A stretch of DNA of 64,000 bases from Marinagarivorans cellulosilyticus (GCF_021655555.1 NZ_AP023086.1:930001-994000); one strand, 5' to 3'; shown: positions 26,770-36,566, numbered from the stretch's first letter. Notes: generated by a model not told the origin, from the letters alone. Numbers and translations: made by a program.

Positions 26770-28241
26770 AAACCTATTGGCGTTTAGTCGTACTTACTTT
26801 GTTGTGGTGGCCCACGCTGGCAAATGCTGGCTGGCTGGATAAAGTCGCTGATATTCTTAAAGAGGTTAGCGCTAACGACAATATTGAAGAAAGCCGGCCG
26901 GCTGCACAGTTAATCGAAGCAAAAAATGGTGACCCAAGGTTACCTAAGCATTGGCAAACCTATTGGTTAGACGAACCCGTATTCCAAGGCCGTGTATTTT
27001 TGGCGGCAACTGGCAAGCTCGATGGCCCCGTTATTATGCTGGTGCACGGTTTGGGGCAAAATGGTTTGCGCGACTGGCTACCGGTTGTACCTGCTCTAGA
27101 GCAGCACTACCGTATAGTGATGGTCGATTTACCGGGTTTTGCCTTGTCGGCACCGCCAAAAGCTAAATTATCGCCCAGCCATTACGCCGAGCTTTTGCAT
27201 TTTATTAAACCGTATTTTTCAGCCGCAGCGGTTACCGTTGTGGGCCATTCTATGGGGGCGGCGGTTGCCTTGCGTTATGCCCACCAATACCCTAACGACA
27301 CTCACAAAATAGGCCTTATAGATGCCGCTGGTATATTGCAGCGCACCGCTTTTATTAAGCACAGCGCAACAGGGCGCATCCCGACAAACCCAGAAGTGGT
27401 ATCGCAAGGAATACTTGAATACGCTGTAGGCGCACAAGACCTTGGCAATGCCATGATCGAAAAAATGATAGGCCTGCCAGACCCAACGGTATGGCTGGGC
27501 AAAAGTGAAACCGCATGGGGGATTGCGTTAGGGGCATACCCGAATGTAAATGCGGCGATGGGTTTAATTGAAGAAGATTTCGCGGCTGCCGCTTTTGAAA
27601 CCCCGCTGCCCGTTGCCATACTGTGGGGTAAAAACGACCCTATTGCGCCATTGCGCACAGGCCAGGCACTGGTGAACACATTGCCCGATAGTCACTTAAC
27701 TATTATCGATGGCGCCAAACATGTGCCAATGGCCAGCCATAGTGCTGCCGTAGAACAGTGGTTTTTACACACTCTACTGGCCGATAAAGGTTGGGGTGCA
27801 GCTGCGAACGCTACTAAGCATTCAGCGCAAGGCGCCAACCAAAATACACCTAAGGATTTTAATTGCGAACATCAGGCAGGAAAAGTATTGACCGGGCAAT
27901 ACCGGCACATCTCTTTAAATGACTGTACCGGCATTGTATTGCAAGATGTTATTGCTGAAAAAATTGTATTGCGTGATTCTGTTATCGAAATTAATAATTC
28001 CCATATTGGTGCTACCAGCATAGCAATAGACGCCAGCGATTCTGTTGCGGTTGTAACCGGTAGCCACATTGCCGGCGCGGTGCATTTAAACGATGCAAGG
28101 TTGGATATTGCTGGCAGCCAGTTCACTACCGATAAACCCTTTGTGGTGAATGCCGAATCGCGCATTGTGGCTTCGGTTTGCCGTATAGGGCAACAGCGTT
28201 ATTTACATGGCGACATGGTTCTTCATCAGCAGCATTATTAA
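26766..28241 (+). CDS. Exported alpha/beta hydrolase with C-terminal repeat domain
   Basis: A 491-residue secreted protein. A signal peptide ends near LANAG. The alpha/beta-hydrolase fold (about 70-345) has the oxyanion region LVHGLGQNG, nucleophile elbow VVGHSMGAA with S162, a likely acid Asp in LWGKNDPIAP and the catalytic His in GAKHVPM. A C-terminal 120-residue segment contains short repeating strands (ISLNDCTGIVLQDV, IVLRDSVIEINNSHIG), suggestive of a small right-handed beta-helix. That addition is uncommon on a hydrolase. The substrate is unknown. The gene is coupled to the upstream TPR lipoprotein by a 4-base overlap. Confidence 0.82.
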   Translation: MKTYWRLVVLTLLWWPTLANAGWLDKVADILKEVSANDNIEESRPAAQLIEAKNGDPRLPKHWQTYWLDEPVFQGRVFLAATGKLDGPVIMLVHGLGQNGLRDWLPVVPALEQHYRIVMVDLPGFALSAPPKAKLSPSHYAELLHFIKPYFSAAAVTVVGHSMGAAVALRYAHQYPNDTHKIGLIDAAGILQRTAFIKHSATGRIPTNPEVVSQGILEYAVGAQDLGNAMIEKMIGLPDPTVWLGKSETAWGIALGAYPNVNAAMGLIEEDFAAAAFETPLPVAILWGKNDPIAPLRTGQALVNTLPDSHLTIIDGAKHVPMASHSAAVEQWFLHTLLADKGWGAAANATKHSAQGANQNTPKDFNCEHQAGKVLTGQYRHISLNDCTGIVLQDVIAEKIVLRDSVIEINNSHIGATSIAIDASDSVAVVTGSHIAGAVHLNDARLDIAGSQFTTDKPFVVNAESRIVASVCRIGQQRYLHGDMVLHQQHY

Positions 28242-28306
28242 TTTTTTCAGCAGGCAAAAATGCCTTCTTTTTACCCTTTGCCGGAGACACCGGCCAGGAG
28301 ATTATC

Positions 28307-29923
28307 GTGATCCGTATTAATGAATTATCTTTGCCCCTAGATCACCCACCCGAGGCGCTGCCCGCTGCAATTATTCAGCGCTTGGGCATTTCTGCTAAGG
28401 CCTTAATTAACTTTACGGTATTTAAGCGCAGTTACGATGCGCGCAAAAAAAATACAGAAATTACCTTTGTTTATATTGTAGATGTTGAGGTCGCCGATAT
28501 AGCGGCAGTAATGGCTGCCCACGAAAAAGACCGCCATATTGTGCCTGCCCCAGACACGGCTTATTACCCTGTTGCCCAAGCACCGAGTGATTTAACCGAA
28601 CGCCCCATTGTTATTGGCTTTGGCCCATGCGGATTATTTACGGCATTAACGTTGGCGCAAATGGGCTTTAAACCGATTGTTTTGGAGCGCGGCCCAGAAG
28701 TACGCCAGCGCACCAAAGATACCTGGAATTTGTGGCGCAATAAAAAATTATCGCCCGAATCAAATGTGCAGTTTGGCGAAGGTGGTGCAGGCCTTTTTTC
28801 TGATGGCAAACTGTATAGCCAAATAAAAGACCCAAAATTTTATGGCCGCAAGGTAATGCACGAATTTGTAAAAGCCGGCGCGCCAGAAGAAATATTATTT
28901 GTGAGTAAACCGCATATAGGAACCTTCCGCTTGACGGGCGTGGTTGCCAGCATGCGCGAAGAAATTAAAAAGCTCGGCGGGGAAGTACGTTTTGATACGC
29001 GTGTTAGCGATTTATTAATCGACAATAATCGTGTAAGCGGTGTTGAGTTAGAATCCGGCGAAAAAATAAATAGCCGCTACGTGGTGCTGGCGCTTGGGCA
29101 CAGCTCGCGGGATTCCTTCCGCATGTTGCAGCAGCGTGGAGTTTATGTAGAGGCCAAGCCTTTTGCCATTGGTTTTCGCGTCGAGCACCCTCAATCTTTA
29201 ATCGATAAGGCGCGCCTAGGTAAATATGCCGGCCACCCCGAGCTAGGCGCAGCCGATTATAAGCTAGTGCATCACGCTAAAAACGGTCGTGCCGTTTACA
29301 GTTTTTGTATGTGTCCCGGCGGTACAGTTGTTGCTGCCACATCGGAGCCAGAGCGCGTTGTGACTAACGGCATGAGCCAATATTCACGCAACGAGCGCAA
29401 TGCTAATGCCGGTATTGTTGTGGGTATAAACCCCGAGCAAGATTTCCCTGGTGGGCCATTAGCGGGGGTGGAATTTCAAGAGCGTTTAGAAAGCCGCGCC
29501 TTTGAACTAGGCGGCAAAGATTATTGTGCCCCAGGCCAATTGGTGGGCGACTTTATTCGACAGCAGCCCTCCCAAACATGGGGCGAGGTTGTACCATCGT
29601 ATAAGCCGGGCGTAAAACTCGGCGATTTATCGCAAGCGTTGCCCGATTACGTAATCGAAGCAATTCGCGAAGCACTGCCCGCATTCGGTAAAAAAATACG
29701 GGGCTTTGATCGCGACGATGCGATTTTAACCGGCATAGAAACACGCACTTCTTCCCCTGTGCGCATTAAACGTGACCCCGCTAATTTGCAAAGCATCAAT
29801 ACCCAAGGTTTATACCCCGCAGGCGAAGGGGCTGGCTACGCTGGCGGTATTTTATCAGCCGGTGTCGATGGTATTAAAGTGGCCGAGGCATTAGCGTTGG
29901 CGATGGTGGCAGATAAATTATAG
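28307..29923 (+). CDS. NAD(P)/FAD-dependent dehydrogenase (COG2509-like)
   Basis: A 538-residue flavoprotein of a widespread uncharacterised family. A short N-terminal domain (about 1-85) precedes the FAD-binding Rossmann motif VIGFGPCGLFTALTLA and ERGPEV. A family-typical GEGGAGLFSDGKLYSQIKD block follows, and the C-terminus has GLYPAGEGAGYAGGILSAG, which contacts FAD. GTG at 28307 is preferred because CAGGAG sits 6 bp upstream; the open frame reaches back into the hydrolase gene but without a start signal. The physiological substrate is not known. Confidence 0.85.
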   Translation: MIRINELSLPLDHPPEALPAAIIQRLGISAKALINFTVFKRSYDARKKNTEITFVYIVDVEVADIAAVMAAHEKDRHIVPAPDTAYYPVAQAPSDLTERPIVIGFGPCGLFTALTLAQMGFKPIVLERGPEVRQRTKDTWNLWRNKKLSPESNVQFGEGGAGLFSDGKLYSQIKDPKFYGRKVMHEFVKAGAPEEILFVSKPHIGTFRLTGVVASMREEIKKLGGEVRFDTRVSDLLIDNNRVSGVELESGEKINSRYVVLALGHSSRDSFRMLQQRGVYVEAKPFAIGFRVEHPQSLIDKARLGKYAGHPELGAADYKLVHHAKNGRAVYSFCMCPGGTVVAATSEPERVVTNGMSQYSRNERNANAGIVVGINPEQDFPGGPLAGVEFQERLESRAFELGGKDYCAPGQLVGDFIRQQPSQTWGEVVPSYKPGVKLGDLSQALPDYVIEAIREALPAFGKKIRGFDRDDAILTGIETRTSSPVRIKRDPANLQSINTQGLYPAGEGAGYAGGILSAGVDGIKVAEALALAMVADKL

Positions 29924-30264
29924 CGATAAGCTGAACCACCCAAGCATTGGGTTTTCACTGTTATGGGCAGCTTTAGCATTCACCGACAAAATCGTAAAAA
30001 TGGTTGGCGCTAACCTAAAGAGTATGCAGGAAGAACAACTGTTACTCATCGTTGCGATACCACCATGGCCATACTTATCACCATTTTATATTGGGTAGTA
30101 AAAATCCTATTTTTTTCTCACAAGAAATTAGCAGGTTACGGTTAGCTAAACGTTGACACCCAAGCAAACACCTAAGAACACTTCCGTTAAGCAGTGTGTA
30201 AATCACTTATAAAAAAAGGGCAGATTTCTTTATTCAAACTTTTAAAACCCAATTAAAAACCTGC
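29924..30264. other. Intergenic region, nothing recognised
   Basis: A 341-bp convergent gap between the flavoprotein and the OYE-family gene. No gene, clear terminator or known repeat terminus was found. Confidence 0.4.
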
Positions 30265-31386
30265 CTACAATCTCACAAGCCCAGCTTCCTCCTCCCAAGT
30301 AAACTGGTCTTCAACAGTAACTCCAAAAGTAAACATCGCTGGGTTAAAAGCTGCTATATCATCATTGGCTTTTAATCTAGCGGGCCAATCGGGGTTAGCT
30401 AAAGCACCGGTACCCAATGCCACCAAATCCGCATGGCTACCTGTAAGAATACGATTCGCTTCTGCCGGGTTATCCAAGCCGCCATTTGCTATAACAGGTA
30501 ACCCAGTTAAATCCCGAGCCAACTTAGGTAAACTTTCTCCAGCCCGGGTAAGGCACCCGTGATCGAAGCCTTTGCCCTCACTGGCAAAATGAATATAGTC
30601 CGCACCTGCGTTTTTAAGAGAGTCGAAAATAACCTCTCCATCGTTTAAACCGTTAGGCCAAAGGTAATCAAAGTCGTTCACCTTGCCCTGCGATACACGC
30701 ACACCAACAATAAAATGACTAGCAACCGAGCTTTTAATAGCGGCTGTAACCTCTGCGCTTAAACGACATCTATTTTTAACACTTCCGCCATATTGGTCTT
30801 CGCGATCATTCGTGTAATCCGTTAAAAATTGATCTAATAAATAGCCATTGGCTGCATGAATTTCTACTCCATCAAAGCCCGCCTTTTCTGCACGTATGGC
30901 TGAATCTACAAACCCTTTAATCGCATCATCAATTTCAGCTAAGTTCATCGCTTGCGGTGCAGGAAACCGCCCTTGCTTCTTACTGTAACCTGCTAACATA
31001 CCCCTCAAAGGCTGGATAGACGACGCACTGCGTGTATGTGACAAATGCTGAGACAATGCCCCAGCATGCATAAGCTGTAGAATAATTTTACCACCTGCCT
31101 TGTGTGTAGCGCGCACAATAGCCTCCCAGCCTTTTTGCTGTTGCGCATTAGTCATACCTGGTTGATTAGGGTAAGCCTGTGCAAACGTACGATCTGTATA
31201 CACGCCCTCGGTAATGGTTAACCCAAAGCCACCCTCTGCATAGCGGCGATAATATTTTTCCATTTGCTCTGTAGGTACCCCATCGCCCCGAGTACTTACC
31301 CGCGTCATGGGGGCAACCACCGCGCGGTTGTTAAGGTGCAACTGGTTAACTACTACGTTCTCCAAAATTGAACATTCTCTATACAT
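30265..31386 (-). CDS. Old-yellow-enzyme family NADH:flavin oxidoreductase
   Basis: A 373-residue FMN enzyme with a TIM barrel of the OYE family, which reduces activated C=C bonds of enals, enones or nitro compounds using NAD(P)H. The FMN-binding start AVVAPMTRVS, ILQLMHAGALS, DGVEIHAANGYLLDQFL with the His/Asn pair, and the phosphate-binding PVIANGGLDN and DLVALGTGALANPDW are all present. AGAGG lies 9 bp before the ATG. It is divergent from an HxlR-type regulator gene (118 bp between starts), a common electrophile-responsive arrangement. Confidence 0.9.
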   Translation of the reverse strand: MYRECSILENVVVNQLHLNNRAVVAPMTRVSTRGDGVPTEQMEKYYRRYAEGGFGLTITEGVYTDRTFAQAYPNQPGMTNAQQQKGWEAIVRATHKAGGKIILQLMHAGALSQHLSHTRSASSIQPLRGMLAGYSKKQGRFPAPQAMNLAEIDDAIKGFVDSAIRAEKAGFDGVEIHAANGYLLDQFLTDYTNDREDQYGGSVKNRCRLSAEVTAAIKSSVASHFIVGVRVSQGKVNDFDYLWPNGLNDGEVIFDSLKNAGADYIHFASEGKGFDHGCLTRAGESLPKLARDLTGLPVIANGGLDNPAEANRILTGSHADLVALGTGALANPDWPARLKANDDIAAFNPAMFTFGVTVEDQFTWEEEAGLVRL

Positions 31387-31454
31387 ATAAACTAGCCTCT
31401 ATTATTTACAAACCTTGGGCTACCTTAATGCAACACTATCTTTTTTATAAGAAT

Positions 31455-31490
31455 GTACATTTTTGTGCTATACATACATTTTGTATACTA
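31455..31490. promoter_or_regulatory. Candidate HxlR operator/promoter
   Basis: Two near-direct repeats, TACATTTTTGTGCTATA (31456-31472) and TACATTTTGTATACTA (31475-31490), lie in the divergent region, just upstream of the regulator's ribosome binding site. HxlR/YodB-type regulators bind comparable AT-rich repeats near their own promoters. This assignment is by position and pattern only. Confidence 0.45.
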
Positions 31491-31504
31491 AAGGGGAAAT
31501 ACAC

Positions 31505-31825
31505 ATGCCCGAAGACATAAAAGAAGCTTGCCCAACAGAAACCGCACTAGATGTAATTGGGGGTAAATGGAAAGGCATGATCCTTTACTACTTATGCTCA
31601 GAGACAAGACGCTTTAACGAGCTTATGCGCCTCATTCCAGGTATCACACAACGAATGCTAACCAAGCAACTGCGCGACCTAGAAGCGAATGGCATTGTCC
31701 ACCGCGAGGTTTACCCGCAGGTACCACCCAAGGTGGAATACTCCCTAACAGAGATAGGAAGAACTCTAGAACCAGTAGTTCGTGCGCTAGAAACATGGGG
31801 CAAAGCATACTTAAGGCCCCTATAA
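31505..31825 (+). CDS. HxlR-family transcriptional regulator
   Basis: A 106-residue winged-helix regulator. It has the HxlR signature ALDVIGGKWKGMILYYL, the wing region PGITQRMLTKQLRDLE and VEYSLTEIGRTLEPV. A single N-terminal Cys9 in the position used by redox-sensing members (YodB/QorR/HypR type) suggests thiol-based sensing of quinones or aldehydes. ATG 31505 is chosen because AAGGGG lies 10 bp upstream. It probably controls the divergent OYE gene and itself. Confidence 0.88.
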   Translation: MPEDIKEACPTETALDVIGGKWKGMILYYLCSETRRFNELMRLIPGITQRMLTKQLRDLEANGIVHREVYPQVPPKVEYSLTEIGRTLEPVVRALETWGKAYLRPL

Positions 31826-32030
31826 CCTTGTACGGCTTGTACGGCTTACCAAGTAGCGGGTGCTTTTACGACACGGTTGCAAGGTAAACGTCACATGGGG
31901 CTTGGTTGTAGCCGATTAATATCCATTGGATTTGGAGGAGCTTACCAACAAACACATAACTTAATTTTTGCGGTGCCCTTGTTTAGGGTTTCGGGATGTT
32001 CAAAATATTTTTGAACCAAAATTGGATGCA
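31826..32030. other. Intergenic stretch before IS relic
   Basis: No gene was found. There is a short tandem duplication, CTTGTACGG twice, near 31827-31846. The following 180 bp carry nothing recognisable up to the transposase relic. Confidence 0.35.
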
Positions 32031-32311
32031 GGACAGTGGTCATCCGCCGATAAATTTGCAGTTGCATTAGAAACTACTGCAATGAACGAAGTAGAGTTAA
32101 GTGAGTACTGTCGCAGTAAAGCTCTGTCCCCAGAGTAAGTGACGGAGTGGAAGGCCAGCAGTATCCAAGCCAATGCGTCAAGACAGGAAATGACCAAGGC
32201 GAATCGCGTTCAGGCAAAGCAGGATAAGAAACGGATTAAGAAGTTAGAAACCGAATTAAGACGAAAATAAAAAGCGCTTGCCGAGGCTGCAGCGCTGGAG
32301 ATTGCGTATTT
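32031..32311 (+). pseudogene. IS3-family transposase orfA relic
   Basis: Reading from 32031 gives GQWSSADKFAVALETTAM, then ELSEYCRSKALSPE, a TAA stop, VTEWKASSIQAN, later KKRIKKLETELRRK, a second TAA stop, and KALAEAAALE. This is the recognisable pattern of the IS3-group OrfA protein (helix-turn-helix plus leucine-zipper region). Both stops fall where family members have sense codons, so the gene is dead. No orfB or terminal repeats were found, so only a fragment of the insertion sequence remains. It lies about 100 bp past the stop of the giant lipoprotein gene. Confidence 0.75.
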
Positions 32312-32414
32312 CTATACCTACCGCACAAAGCCGCCCTCAATGGCCTCGCTAAAACCTTGTCCGCCATAACAAGGTTTCATCATAAGGTACTCTCAATGGC
32401 TCAGCTCAAGATTC

Positions 32415-35400
32415 TCAAGGCCGGTTATTTTCAACTAAGGGTATCTCGGCTTTTAACCCAACCCGCCAATTTATCCCATCATTGCTTCGCCACAGGTCGC
32501 GCTGATAGTAAGCAATGGAATCATGGTGATATCCGCCGTGTAACCAAAGCTCGCCTTTGTATACTTCCGTTGAGTAATTGCGTCGAGCCAGTGGGCCAGC
32601 GTCTTCAACATCCAGAGTCCAGCTCGCACCGTCCGCGGAAGACCAAATATCCTGTAACTCTTCGCCACTATCGTTGCCTCCAATAAGATAGATACGATCG
32701 TTATATACCGCGGCTTCATAATTCTCTCTAACGCCGCGATCAAAGGGTCGAAACACTTCGGGTGTTACGACACTCGTTTCAACCCAATCTACGCCGTTTG
32801 CTGTTGACCAAACATCTTCGCGTTTATCCAGGATACTTGAGCCCCTGCCGCCCATCACCCATAAGCGATCGTTTAGAATGAACATGCTGTGGCCTCCTCG
32901 CTCAGGAAAGGCGGCATTTTCGGTGACCAAAGTCCAATTAACGCCATCGGTGCTTGACCAAACATCGTTGAGGTAGGTGTTTGAGTTACTAATGCCACCT
33001 GTCATCCACAGTGCACCATTCCACTCGATAACGCGGTGTCGATAGCGCTCAGAAAATGCGGCACTAGCGGTTTCCTGTAGCCAGGTTGAGCCGTCTTCGG
33101 TAGACCAGATATCATTCGCAAGGTGCTGCGGCGTTTCGCCATCGTATTTCACCAAGCCGCCATAGACATACAGTTTTTCCCCAAGTACGGCTGACTCGGT
33201 ATCCGATCGTGCGTCGAACATATTCTGCGTCTCTAACTCGGTCCAGTTAATGCCATCTTCGGTTGACCAAACACCGTTATCGTTTTCATAGGTCGTGCCG
33301 GCAAACACGAACAGTTGATCATTAAAGGCGATTAGCTCACCGGCAGTTCTCTGGGGCATTTCTTTCGGGCCAAAGCTATTGCGCAACCAAGTCGAACCAT
33401 CATCTGATGAAAGCACTTCGCCATAGCGCGTGCTGCTTCGGCCACCGATTAGCCAAAGCTTGTCGTTAAACGAAAGGAAGCCTGGCTCAGCTCGGTTTTG
33501 AAAATAAATGCCATCCGCACGCTCTACTTCTGTATAGCTTAGGCCATCATCGGATACCCAAACATCACGAAGGTAGCCGCCATTGTAACCACCTGCAACC
33601 CACACCTTGTTATTGTGTACCGTTACGGAGTATACGTTCCGCGCTGGGAAGTTGGTGTCAGCCTCTTGCAGCCATTCAACGCCATCACTGGATGACCAAA
33701 CACCTTCATATAAACCTCCGCCGCCAATGAGCATGAGTTTGCCATCTTTACTAATTACTCGCGGGTATGATTGGCCGGGGAAGCCTGCATCATCGGTTGC
33801 TTGAATCCACTCAGTGCCGTTGTCGGAATACCACACGTCGTTTAACGATTCGAAGTCGGCCGCCGTGCCGCCAATTACCCACATGCGGTTGTTGTGCACC
33901 AACAAGGCATGGTCTCGACGGACAGCAAATGGAGCGTTTTCTAGCTCTTGTACCCAGGTCTTGCCATCTTCCGATGACCAAACATCGTTCAGCGCTTCGT
34001 TTAACGTAGTGCTGGTGTTGTAAGTGGTGCCGCCAATTAGCCAAAGCTTGTCGTTAAATGCAACGACTTTATGCTCTTGTCGAACACTAAACTCAGTATT
34101 TTGAACTACTCGTGTCCAGGTGTTCCCGTCTTGGCTAGACCACACATCATTCGCTAAAAAGCCATCGAACCCCGCATTTGAACCGCTATTGACATCGTCT
34201 TCGCTCACGTCGCCATTTTCAACACCATCGTGAACTCCGTCCCAGCCACCGATCACCCACATGCGACCATTAAATGTCGCAGTGGCAAAACTTTGTCGGT
34301 GAACCCAGCGTTCAGCGCCGGTCACATCAAGTTCACCACTGCGTGTAGCCGTTATAAATTGGTGGAATCCTGCTTGCGTGCGTGTGCTGAGCTCATCACT
34401 AAGATCACTGCCATTTATAATATTAAGGGCGCCGTTTTCACATACGCTGTAATTAGTGATATCACATGCGGGTTCAGAGCTGCGATAGTGCTCAATACCC
34501 GATGCTGTTTCTGGGTAATAAATCAAAGTGTCGTTCTCGCCAACCCATAAACTTAAATTGAGCATTTCTAGTTCGCTGCGCGTTGGGTCGTCTGGATAAG
34601 CATCAGCATTGTCACCGACACCATCTTCATCCGAGTCCATGCTTTCGCTCGGGTCACTCGGGAAAGCATCAGAGTTGTCGCCCACTTGGTCGTTATCACT
34701 ATCTGTGGTCTCAGATGGGTCGTTTGGAAATGCATCGGCGTTATCGCCTACTTGATCATTATCACTGTCTGTTGTTTCGCTGGGATCGTTTGGGAAATCG
34801 TCGCTGTTATTACCCACTCCATCCTCATCGCTATCAACGGATTCTTCAGGGGCGTTAGGGAAGGCATCGGCATTATCACCGACTTGATCATCATCGCTGT
34901 CGGCTATTTCAGTGGGGTCATTAGGGAAAGCATCGCCATTGTCCCCAACCCCATCCTCATCACTATCGATGGTTTCTTGTGGGTCCAGTGGAAAGGCATC
35001 ATCTTCATCAGCCACACCGTCAGCATCGGCATCTGCGTCTAAAACGATTTCTGAGGGCTCAACGTTTATTGAGCCATCTTCAAGAAGTGTCACGTCGGCG
35101 GATACGTTGGTTGTTAGCAATTCGTCAATTAAAAGTGCTTCGATATCAGTGAGCGCTGTTTCTGTGCCGGGTACAAGTAATGCGTCTAAATCGAGATTTG
35201 TGATCGCCATATCGATAGATTGATCTAACTGCTCAAGCACGGGTACTGCGCCCTCACTTCCCTGACCATCAATACTGCCATCGGCTAAATCCAACGTCAG
35301 TGCTTCTAAAATATCTTCTGCACTTTCTTCTGCGCTGGAGTTTTCGGAAACAGAGCTAGCAATCGCGGCGACGGCTTCAATCGCTAGGCGATACTCAGCC

Positions 35401-36071
35401 ACTTCGGTTTGTTCTTGTATGGAATCGGTATCTTCAGTAATAAGTGGTGGTGTTTCAAACAGGCTTACGTCATCGCCTATGCCGAAGCCGAAAACGCTTT
35501 TCACTTGAGCCTCAGCAAGCAGCAGCGCAGACGCAAACTCCGGCTCAGAAATGGTTTCATCGCCATTACCCGAATACGGCGAACCCTTGTCGGCCCGATC
35601 TAAAGCTAAATTGACCGCCATTGTGGTTAGTGGTGTGGCGTAAAGCGGTTTCGCGCTCTCAATGTGGGCGGCATTGACCGCTGAAATGAGTTCGTTAAAT
35701 ATGGGCGAGACACCGGTATTAATATCGATGGTGTTATCCGTTATAGAATATTCAATTAAGTACCAGCCGCTTAATTCACCTGTGAGAGAAAGGTCGACGA
35801 TTTGAGCCTGGTCGTTAGTGGTTCCTCTCGCCAATAAGTTGCCTTTTGCACTAGCGGTAGATAAATCCATCGCATAGATACTTATTTGGGCTTGCGCTAA
35901 TGGCCCTTTTACAGCCGAGCCGCTCAAGGAAAATTCAGTGGCTGATGAAGGGTTATCGTTGTCGTTATTTCCGCTGCTTACATTGCCGTTGTCATTTGAT
36001 GCGTCGCTGCCACCATCTCCGCATGCCGATAAAAATGAAATAATAAAACAAGCCAAGAAAGGTAACTTCAT
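32415..36071 (-). CDS. Giant TSP3/Kelch-like repeat lipoprotein
   Basis: A roughly 1218-residue cell-surface lipoprotein. ATG 36071 gives the signal MKLPFLACFIISFLSACG with lipobox LSAC; the upstream TTG at 36083 has no ribosome binding site. A helical N-terminal domain (about 45-330) follows an Asn/Ser-rich linker. Residues about 340-500 are seven or so thrombospondin type-3-like calcium-binding repeats, each near 22 residues with DSDNDQVGDNADAFPNDP. From about 560 to the end come about a dozen Kelch-like beta-propeller repeats of the type DVWSSEDGKTWVQE paired with LWVMGG or LWLIGG. It probably binds a surface ligand or another protein. The repeats are so alike that recombination could change their number. 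Confidence 0.88.
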   Translation of the reverse strand: MKLPFLACFIISFLSACGDGGSDASNDNGNVSSGNNDNDNPSSATEFSLSGSAVKGPLAQAQISIYAMDLSTASAKGNLLARGTTNDQAQIVDLSLTGELSGWYLIEYSITDNTIDINTGVSPIFNELISAVNAAHIESAKPLYATPLTTMAVNLALDRADKGSPYSGNGDETISEPEFASALLLAEAQVKSVFGFGIGDDVSLFETPPLITEDTDSIQEQTEVAEYRLAIEAVAAIASSVSENSSAEESAEDILEALTLDLADGSIDGQGSEGAVPVLEQLDQSIDMAITNLDLDALLVPGTETALTDIEALLIDELLTTNVSADVTLLEDGSINVEPSEIVLDADADADGVADEDDAFPLDPQETIDSDEDGVGDNGDAFPNDPTEIADSDDDQVGDNADAFPNAPEESVDSDEDGVGNNSDDFPNDPSETTDSDNDQVGDNADAFPNDPSETTDSDNDQVGDNSDAFPSDPSESMDSDEDGVGDNADAYPDDPTRSELEMLNLSLWVGENDTLIYYPETASGIEHYRSSEPACDITNYSVCENGALNIINGSDLSDELSTRTQAGFHQFITATRSGELDVTGAERWVHRQSFATATFNGRMWVIGGWDGVHDGVENGDVSEDDVNSGSNAGFDGFLANDVWSSQDGNTWTRVVQNTEFSVRQEHKVVAFNDKLWLIGGTTYNTSTTLNEALNDVWSSEDGKTWVQELENAPFAVRRDHALLVHNNRMWVIGGTAADFESLNDVWYSDNGTEWIQATDDAGFPGQSYPRVISKDGKLMLIGGGGLYEGVWSSSDGVEWLQEADTNFPARNVYSVTVHNNKVWVAGGYNGGYLRDVWVSDDGLSYTEVERADGIYFQNRAEPGFLSFNDKLWLIGGRSSTRYGEVLSSDDGSTWLRNSFGPKEMPQRTAGELIAFNDQLFVFAGTTYENDNGVWSTEDGINWTELETQNMFDARSDTESAVLGEKLYVYGGLVKYDGETPQHLANDIWSTEDGSTWLQETASAAFSERYRHRVIEWNGALWMTGGISNSNTYLNDVWSSTDGVNWTLVTENAAFPERGGHSMFILNDRLWVMGGRGSSILDKREDVWSTANGVDWVETSVVTPEVFRPFDRGVRENYEAAVYNDRIYLIGGNDSGEELQDIWSSADGASWTLDVEDAGPLARRNYSTEVYKGELWLHGGYHHDSIAYYQRDLWRSNDGINWRVGLKAEIPLVENNRP

Positions 36072-36438
36072 AGGGTTACTCAAAAGTTGTAGGGGTTTGA
36101 GTTTTAATTCGATTTAATTCTTTGGTCGGGCCAGCTTTATGTCAATTCAATTGGCTATTAATAACCATAGATTACATTCGTAGCTTTATCCATTGCCTCT
36201 TATCATGTGATTCTAGAATTAAAATGAACAATCAAAGGAAAATTCAAAGCGGGTAAATGCGATAATGCAGGACTGGCAAGCCAAAAAAGATAACGATACT
36301 AGCCTAATTGATTACATGCCGAGTTGGTCAATGCTTTGCAAGCGTCTCGCCTACGTAATGAAAGGTGCTAATAACCGAAGGCTAATAACTTGGGGTTATT
36401 TATTGGTGAAAATTTAATAAATGGCTTTTGAGAATTCT

Positions 36439-36502
36439 GGGCATCCCTAGAAATTATCCCCATAAATCAAAAGGGGCTGAGTGATTGTTTTTAGAGATGC
36501 CC
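36439..36502. mobile_element. MITE-like element, family 1, deleted copy
   Basis: A 64-bp remnant with left end GGGCATCCCTAGAAATTA and right end GTTTTTAGAGATGCCC. The interior (CCCCATAAATCAAAAGGGG, a small hairpin of its own) is unlike other copies. The flanks TTCT and TTTA do not match, so no target duplication survives. It is in the 566-bp gap between the giant lipoprotein and ubiB. The rest of that gap (36084-36438) holds only a broken reading frame near 36265-36366 that I could not assign. Confidence 0.55.
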
Positions 36503-36530
36503 TTTAGTTTGATTGGATAAATTGAGAAAT

Positions 36531-36566
36531 AAAATGCGACCAAGGTTTAACCTTGGTCGCATTTTT
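36531..36566. terminator. Bidirectional rho-independent terminator
   Basis: Perfect 17-bp arms AAAATGCGACCAAGGTT and AACCTTGGTCGCATTTT are separated by one base, with A and T runs on the two sides. It lies 85 bp beyond the ubiB stop codon and probably ends the ubiEJB transcript. Confidence 0.85.

Noticed and set aside
34570..35050. CRISPR-like direct repeats
   Set aside because: The repeats are in frame and encode TSP3-like calcium-binding units; there are no uniform spacers.
36265..36366. Possible degraded gene remnant (frames reading MQDWQAKKDNDTSLIDYM and ELVNALQASRLRNERC)
   Set aside because: The two pieces are in different frames and too short to assign to any family.
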